The notes beneath the pieces are model-generated. The model was not told where the DNA came from. It worked only from the letters and a program-made list of their open reading frames with translations, and did not search any database. A stretch of DNA of 55,619 nt from Apostichopus californicus (lineage: Eukaryota > Echinodermata > Holothuroidea > Aspidochirotida > Stichopodidae), in NCBI GenBank assembly GCA_020650975.1, contig JAIPMN010006346.1:1-55619 (forward strand), given 5' to 3'. The position numbers were made by a program, and so were the translations under genes. Position 1 is the first letter of the stretch. Each line of letters starts with the position of its first letter. Below, piece by piece: positions 49,901 through 55,619 of the stretch.

Positions 49901-51217
49901 TGCACATCAAATTAGCAAAATGAAAATGGGAGCAAAATAATATATAAGCTGAAATAATTTTAAAGACATATCAATCATTTTGAAGACCTATGTTGATATA
50001 ACACGTCAGAAGGTACTTCCCCCCCCCCCCCCAGTGGAAGAGGTTCTCCTTCCCTTACCCAGTATGAGCTTGGTTCTCGGACACTTGCATATACTTATCA
50101 TGTAAATCTTCATTTTGACATAGTTGAACATTCTGCTTCAATTTGAGCACCTTTTTAATCATGTATTTACAACATGGCTAGAAGAGCCACACGAGTTTTA
50201 GTCTGGCAGGTTCAGATATGAATCCACTTTAAGAAATACACGGTGTGTGTTAAGCCCAGCTTCTACTAACAATATACACTCCATCCAAATCATGCATATA
50301 TGAAATTAATTTCATCTCATCACAAGGATGAGTTCTGTGGGCTGAGGATATTATAATACTACATATACTGCACCATGTTACTATCATCTCACTTTGACTT
50401 CATTGGGGAAGTCGGACGATGGATAATAAGCATCATGTAGTTGTTTTAGTCTAATTCAGTGTACTTCCTCATTGACAAAACTTGTTATTAAAATAAACTG
50501 TTCACCAAAGTTCAACAGTGGCAGAGGAAGAAATCAAGGCATGTTTGACACCTTCACGTAATACAAATACTACATGTTTTAAAGATACATACAAAAGCTC
50601 TCCTGATAGTTATTAGAATTCTGTATCTTGTTGCTTCGTAGTTATTCACGTCTGTTGCATACATCACCTATTGTGACACCATTAAAGGACCTTAGGCTAA
50701 ATTTGCACCTCATGAGTCGTGACTAAGTTACCCAATCCCTCCTTCACTTCCCAACAGAGTCCCTTATTTGTGTTGTTCCCTACAAATGCTGCTGTAAAGT
50801 CCTGCCGACCGACCAACCTACCGACCAACCTGATAGGTGTAATCAGCTGGTAACACACATTAATCAATCATGCCATGACTTACACATCAAATTGTCACTT
50901 TTAAGCAGCACATCAACTTTATGACAGGCCACAAAAGCAACTGCTGTTGGTTTGATCATAGGTTATAAACCCAAATAGTTAAACAGGCAGCATTTGTTAT
51001 GAATCTGGCACCAGAAAACAAACAATATACTTTGAATTTAAGAGTATGGTCCAGCTGTGTTTGTTAAGTTCTCAGAAGCAAATAAAACAAACTCAACACC
51101 GAAATATGTATCTTACCAAAACTACCTATTGCACACTCTCAGTGTTCTGGAGCCAAAGTTAAACCGTTTTTCAATATACCTTGTGTTTTTTATCATCGAC
51201 TATCACTCTATGCACAC
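46913..51217. other. No recognised gene; possibly 3' UTR of the convergent gene
   Basis: AT-rich, all frames closed or short. It lies between the TACC end and the minus-strand gene end. I see no repeats of note except a short TACATACATACATACATCA near 49327 and a C-run near 50020. Confidence 0.45.
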
Positions 51218-51589
51218 TAGTGTTACCATTTAGGATGCCCAATTGAGGGATACCAGCAATTTATCTAGAGGATCCCGCAAATACATTTTCACTTGGGTGG
51301 GAATTCCCCACAACAATTCCTAGTACTTCTCGCAACTTGCACCATTTACTGTAGTTACACAACTTGCCAATAACAAGCCACTCGCAATGGCCGACCATGT
51401 GTTCTTCACTGTATGTACTAAATGTGTGCTGAACCTCGGAAGGGGCATATGTACGTTTATCTAACTACCAACATCATGAAATCCCCCCACCCACCCACCC
51501 CCCTCCCCCAAATTAAACTCCCCCCCAAAAAAAAAAAATTGACTGGGAGAATTTCCCATCATCTTTTTAACATCCTAGCACTAACACTG
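51218..51589. mobile_element. Degenerate hAT-like MITE, about 372 bp
   Basis: The left end is TAGTGTTACCATTTAGGATG and the right end, inverted, is CAGTGTTAGTGCTAGGATG. The flanking octamers ATGCACAC and CTACACAC agree at 6 of 8 bases. It contains a long C-run/A-run stretch (51483-51538). The likeness is clear only at the tips. Confidence 0.45.
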
Positions 51590-52369
51590 CTACACACATG
51601 CATATATAGCATGGAATTCACTTTCTGTTTAATTTGACTGCAAGCTACAATGTGCTGAAACATTCTACTTGCCATCACTTTCTATTTGCATACCACAAAC
51701 ACTATAGGTATTTCTTTTCCAACAAGGAAATGACATTTGATAAGTTTCTGAGGACTTTCACTAAATATGTTTTTACAGTACTCCAGCAGCACTTAGTATG
51801 AAATTCCAGTGGTGGAAATTTTGTCTACATTACAATTATTATTCCATACTCCATTTAATAGAAATCTGTTTTTATTTTCTCTCTAAAGGATGTAAATTGC
51901 ATACAGTTTGGGCGATTACAAACACACAGTGTAATTTTTACTTCAGGAATTGGGTCGAATAATACCTGTAATGTTAAGAAATCAAAAGGAATCTGCTTTT
52001 CAGTAACCGCAAAACCAAATACTGTAGGTATGAAATGAAACCACAGGAAGCTGAAGCATTGTCACTTTACAGGAAGCACCATAAACTGAGTAATTCTAAA
52101 CAATTCTAAACAACATGCACCATCAGCCAGGCGAAATCGTTAAAAGCAAAGCGGCAGGAACGTACAAAACTGACCAAATATACATTTATCTCTACATCTG
52201 TAATTACACTTTAACATTTGAAATCATACAACTGATTCAGATATTATTCTCAGTCAAATTAATTACTCAGTAATTACAAAAATGACTTAATTCAAACAAG
52301 TAAGTGTTCCAAATTTTCATTTTTTACTAGCAAAGAGTAACAGGGAAAAAAAATTGTTTTTTTTCAAAG

Positions 52370-52718
52370 TTAAAATGAGAAAGGCATCAAAACGCTGGTT
52401 TCAAGTTTAGTAGCTCTCGATGAGATGTCTCCCTGTTGTCTTGCATCGGTGGATGTCTTTCTCTGAGAAGATCCACCAGCGTCTATGGAATCCGATCCAA
52501 TGGCTGAAAGACCAGTTTTCTTCACCTTCTCAGTGATGCTCTCCTGTTTCTCTAAAACTGTCTCTGGTAGAGGGCGGTAAAAAGGACCAAACCCAAATAG
52601 TCTCCTGGGCTCTGGTTGTACCTCTTTCATCACATACTTGGAACCAGAGCTAGCACCCTCTGATGCTGGCAAAGATGACTTGACTCCTCTCGGTGATGGA
52701 TCACTTCCTGAGCTCATA
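52370..52718 (-). CDS. Unknown gene, last coding exon
   Basis: Acceptor TTTTCTCTTCAAAG. It encodes SSGSDPSPRGVKSS, then RRLFGFGPFYRPLPETVLE and a polar tail ending LMPFSF and TAA. The aromatic LFGFGPFYRPL patch is the only non-disordered-looking part. Confidence 0.8.
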
Positions 52719-54848
52719 CTTTGAAGAGAAAATAAAAGTGAAAGGTTTTTTTTTTTAGAGTGCTTGGGAAAGGTCCATTCAACATATTTCAGAAGTCGGC
52801 ATTTCAAAGTTTCAAAACTTGCTTTCCTGCAGGTTCTGAACCCAACTATTTCACTCTGATTTTAAAGAGACTCAAAATAGATCAGATAGGTCATGATTTT
52901 GTTTGTAGTTCGAAACATTTCCAAAAACAAAGCGGTTAATATTACTGTGAGAATCAGGACTACAATTTTTAACAGACTTTGCCTTCTTCCTATTAGATTC
53001 CTGTCTGAAACATGTTTTCTATCTGACGTATGTGCTTTACCTTACAGAAAGTTTAAAGGTTGTGTGCGACATTAGACTACCAGGTGCTATTACCAAGGCC
53101 TCCAAGAAATTTTATTACAACCAAACAAGATTTCTGCTCCAAAAAAGTCTTACCTATCAGTTGAATGTTCAAATGGTTTAATCTGGAAGCTGACTGGTTT
53201 ATCCTCCTGTAAGTTGACAGCATTGTTAAAGTTTCTCAACAATTTATCTTCACCTTTCAACAAATGGAAAGACACTTTAGATTACACAAGCAAACATCAC
53301 ATTATTTACATATCGTAATTTTTTATCAGAATCAAGGGAAAATGTAAAGAATTAGAGCAAAATAAATAAAGGATGCATCACAAGTGCAACAGACAACATC
53401 AACACTAAAACATAAAAATTATTCTGTAATAATAAAAGTTGAATGTCCAGCACTAAACATTTCTGGAATGTAATGAGTACTCATGTTTAACAGGGACATA
53501 ATATACGACAGTGTGATACCTTCAAGTATTCTCTGATAATCTTTAAGAAATTTTGGAAGTACTATGGAAGGTTCCATCTAAGAAACTATTCTTAAATTCT
53601 AGAAAAAATTTTTAAAAAGTTGTCCCTTATTCCATAGCGCACAGGTTCTCAATAGGTAGCCTGCTGTCAAAATCCGACCTGCAATATATTTGCATTTAAT
53701 CTGGCCCGCTAGAACACTTGGCCCACAACCTTGCACAAATATATACAAGGCTTCAAAGCCTGAGGTTTATGCATACTCCAGGCCTACCCTGCATATCACT
53801 CAATCTAGGCAAAGTGATATTTTGTTTCTCTCTGGCCCTTTTCACCAAGAATCTTTCTCTCTGGCCCTTGTAGAAAATTAATTGAAAACCCCTACTGTAG
53901 AGATAAATGGTACTGTTTTGGGGCTACTTCAAAGTAATGGATCAAACATCTATTTCACATCTGATAAATGATAGAAATTTACTGTTATGTGAATTTTCCT
54001 AAGTATTTACTTATTTTACCAGCTTACAATATATGTTTGTTCAATGTCATAGATATTATCCTGCTGTGCCACAATTACAGCAACTTTATATGAGCATGTA
54101 AAAATATATTCTGAAAACAGCCTTTTCTCAACAGTGACAACAATGGATTATTCTACCAGAATTAACAGTAACACTGACTGGAAGGTCTCATGAATCAGTT
54201 TTCAAACTTGTACATAATGGCAAAGGTATGTGGCAAAAGAACAAACCTTCTACACAAAGAGGAAGATATGAGCAACATAGGACTTTGAAAAATTCAAATA
54301 TTAATGACTAACCTTCTTCTGGCCTTTCTCTGCTGTAATTCCCTTGACTAAAGATAGCAGATGCTGACGCACTTGTACGCAGGTGTGGAATCACAGAATC
54401 TGATACTTTTCTTAATGGTAGCTGAGTGGGCCGCAAGTGCTGATCCACGGCTGGTCTGTCATGCTTGACTGGTAATGTTGCATTGCTAATTTTTTCACTA
54501 CTTAGAGCACTTCTTAAAATATGCGAAGAGTCCTCTGCCAATTGAGGCAATGATACTAAAGACTTTGACCTACGGTGCGCCAGCGGTTTATGATCACTCT
54601 GTGAAGGAGCGTCTGTTGAACTTTCTTCTCCGCCATTTGGCTTATTGATTAATAGTCTGTATTTATGAGGATGTGAGGCAAAGACAGCACTGGAGTCAAA
54701 GAGAAGATAACTGCTACTGGGCGGGGACAGAGGTCTGTCATCTACCTCGTATCTCTCTGGTCTTGGGATTCTCTGAGGTGTACAGCCACTTGTCAATGGG
54801 AGACATCCCTCTGCCCCCGGGGTATTATCCATCCCAACATGACCATAA
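52370..54848 (-). CDS. Unrecognised Ser/Pro-rich disordered protein gene, three visible exons
   Basis: Minus-strand exons 54848-54313, 53253-53154 and 52718-52370, with good AG/GT borders (TTTACAG, TTGAAAG, CTTCAAAG; GTTAGT, GTAAGA) and fully consistent phases (2/1, 1/2, 2/stop), TAA at 52372-52370. From the first in-frame Met (54832) the product has 322 residues. The exon begins with a split codon, so at least one upstream exon exists and the true start may lie further up. Noted segments: CTPQRIPRPERYEVDDRPLS, FASHPHKYRLLINKP, RRSKSLVSLP (a basophilic kinase or 14-3-3 type site), KPVSFQIKPFE, and RRLFGFGPFYRPLPE. No domain or membrane segment is recognised. The gene is convergent with TACC. 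Confidence 0.8.
53154..53253 (-). CDS. Unknown gene, middle exon
   Basis: 100 bp, acceptor TTGTTGAAAG, donor GTAAGA. It encodes EDKLLRNFNNAVNLQ and EDKPVSFQIKPFEHSTD. Phase 1 in, 2 out, matching both neighbours. Confidence 0.78.
53639..53897. mobile_element. Possible degenerate hAT MITE in an intron
   Basis: The left side CACAGGTTCTCAAT faces the right side, inverted, CAGTAGGGGTTTTCAAT. CTCTCTGGCCC is repeated near the right end. CAGnGGTTCTCAA is a common hAT tip. No clear 8-bp target duplication is visible. Confidence 0.3.
54313..54848 (-). CDS. Unknown gene, first visible exon
   Basis: Acceptor CTGTCATTTACAG, donor GTTAGT at 54312. It encodes the Pro/Ser-rich N-terminal half, including SPPSSSYLLFDSSAVF and RRSKSLVSLPQL. 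Confidence 0.8.
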
Positions 54849-55619
54849 CTGTAAATGACAGAAAAATGACGAACAAAAATTAACAAAAAGCCAACAGTGA
54901 CACAGTATACACCTATGACTTTAGAAACAGTATTGATGACTTCATAAGTTGCTAATCTTTTCCTCCAAACAGGCTAGCTGGCCTACCTTAGGCACCACAC
55001 CTAACAGTTAGTGTACATTATACTATACCTATTGTTAAAAAGGCCCTAGCCTACTGTAACTAGGCCTATTATAGGTATCACACCACAATTAGAGTAGTAC
55101 ATGTCAGCCTGAGAGGTTAACCGGCGGAAAATAGCCTAAAGTGACCTACTGTATTGATTTTTTGGCATTTTCTGATTCATCACCATTCTCTTTATGCTTG
55201 GATGCTGAAGAGGATGAAACTACTGATTGTCTAAAAATCTGGAGGACTGAAGGTGATTTCAGATATTTTAGAAAATCTTGGGTGAAACAAGAAGATTCCA
55301 CAGCAGCGACAGCTGTCAGATGGGTTGGGGAGCACTATGATAAACTTTGAGCTCTTCTAGCTCAAACTCTAAACGGTCATCTTGGCAAAAGTTGAATGTG
55401 TTGTGATAGCCAAAGCTATCATATGGTGGGTTGGACATGTCAGTTGAAAACTACAATGCTTTATCGGCCTTGGAAAGTGACGAGTTTAGTGTGTAATTTA
55501 ATGGGAGCAATTAATTGTGGTGTGTTGTCGCCTACTGTAGCATAAAGTTAGGCCAACCGGTTCTCCCTATATCGTCGGTGTTAGGCTAGGTTACTCTGTA
55601 TTACACAGACGGTAACAGA
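54849..55619 (-). other. Upstream intron or promoter side of the unknown minus-strand gene
   Basis: Rich in TAGGCCTA, TAGCCTA and GGCCTAC words, as in the first kilobase of TACC intron 1. A plus-strand ORF at 55141-55350 has coding-like text but no family match. The missing first exon of the minus-strand gene may lie here or beyond the window. Confidence 0.35.

Noticed and set aside
55141-55350. Plus-strand 69-codon ORF with coding-like text
   Set aside because: No family likeness, no supporting exon; it lies in the putative upstream region of the minus-strand gene.

Overview
The window is animal nuclear DNA from a draft assembly. It is AT-rich, its genes are cut into many short exons with GT-AG introns, and there is a 10-base N gap. 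The gene content (an SLC28-type nucleoside transporter, a single TACC gene that looks most like vertebrate TACC3) and the DNA transposons (hAT elements and a TTAA-type THAP element) point to a marine invertebrate deuterostome. An echinoderm is the most likely choice, but I cannot prove the species.

Layout. (1) 1-7044, plus strand: the 3' part (8 exons, 450 residues) of an SLC28/CNT-like transporter; its N-terminus lies before the window. The first 1.37 kb is an unusual tandem array whose units copy the 3' splice site and the start of the first visible exon. (2) 7045-12.8 kb: intergenic DNA with a small hAT MITE, a cluster of AGGTCA half-sites and a larger hAT-like element carrying the assembly gap. 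(3) 12.8-44.87 kb, plus strand: a complete TACC gene with an NRF1-type promoter motif, a probable 5' UTR exon and 18 coding exons (778 codons). I resolved these from splice sites, and the phases agree at every junction. Its introns hold a 379-codon intronic ORF, a second candidate alternative first exon, a 1.77-kb hAT element with a perfect 8-bp target duplication, and six micro- or minisatellites. (4) 45.43-46.91 kb: a complete 1.47-kb DNA transposon with TTAA target duplications and perfect terminal inverted repeats of about 23 bp. It carries a broken THAP-domain exon at one end and a broken acidic-protein exon on the opposite strand at the other. (5) 46.9-52.4 kb: no gene seen; it probably includes the 3' UTR of the next gene and has one degenerate MITE. 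(6) 54.85-52.37 kb, minus strand: three phase-consistent exons of an unrecognised, largely disordered Ser/Pro-rich protein, convergent with TACC.

Main points. The CNT paralogue has lost the conserved Gln-Thr-Glu substrate motif of hairpin 1 and the Asn of the later CGFAN motif, yet all of its exons are intact. This suggests a transporter with changed substrate or function. Exon-edge tandem duplications occur at two splice sites of the same gene. The TACC gene appears able to use three different N-termini. TAGGCCTA-like palindromes cluster beside the putative promoters.
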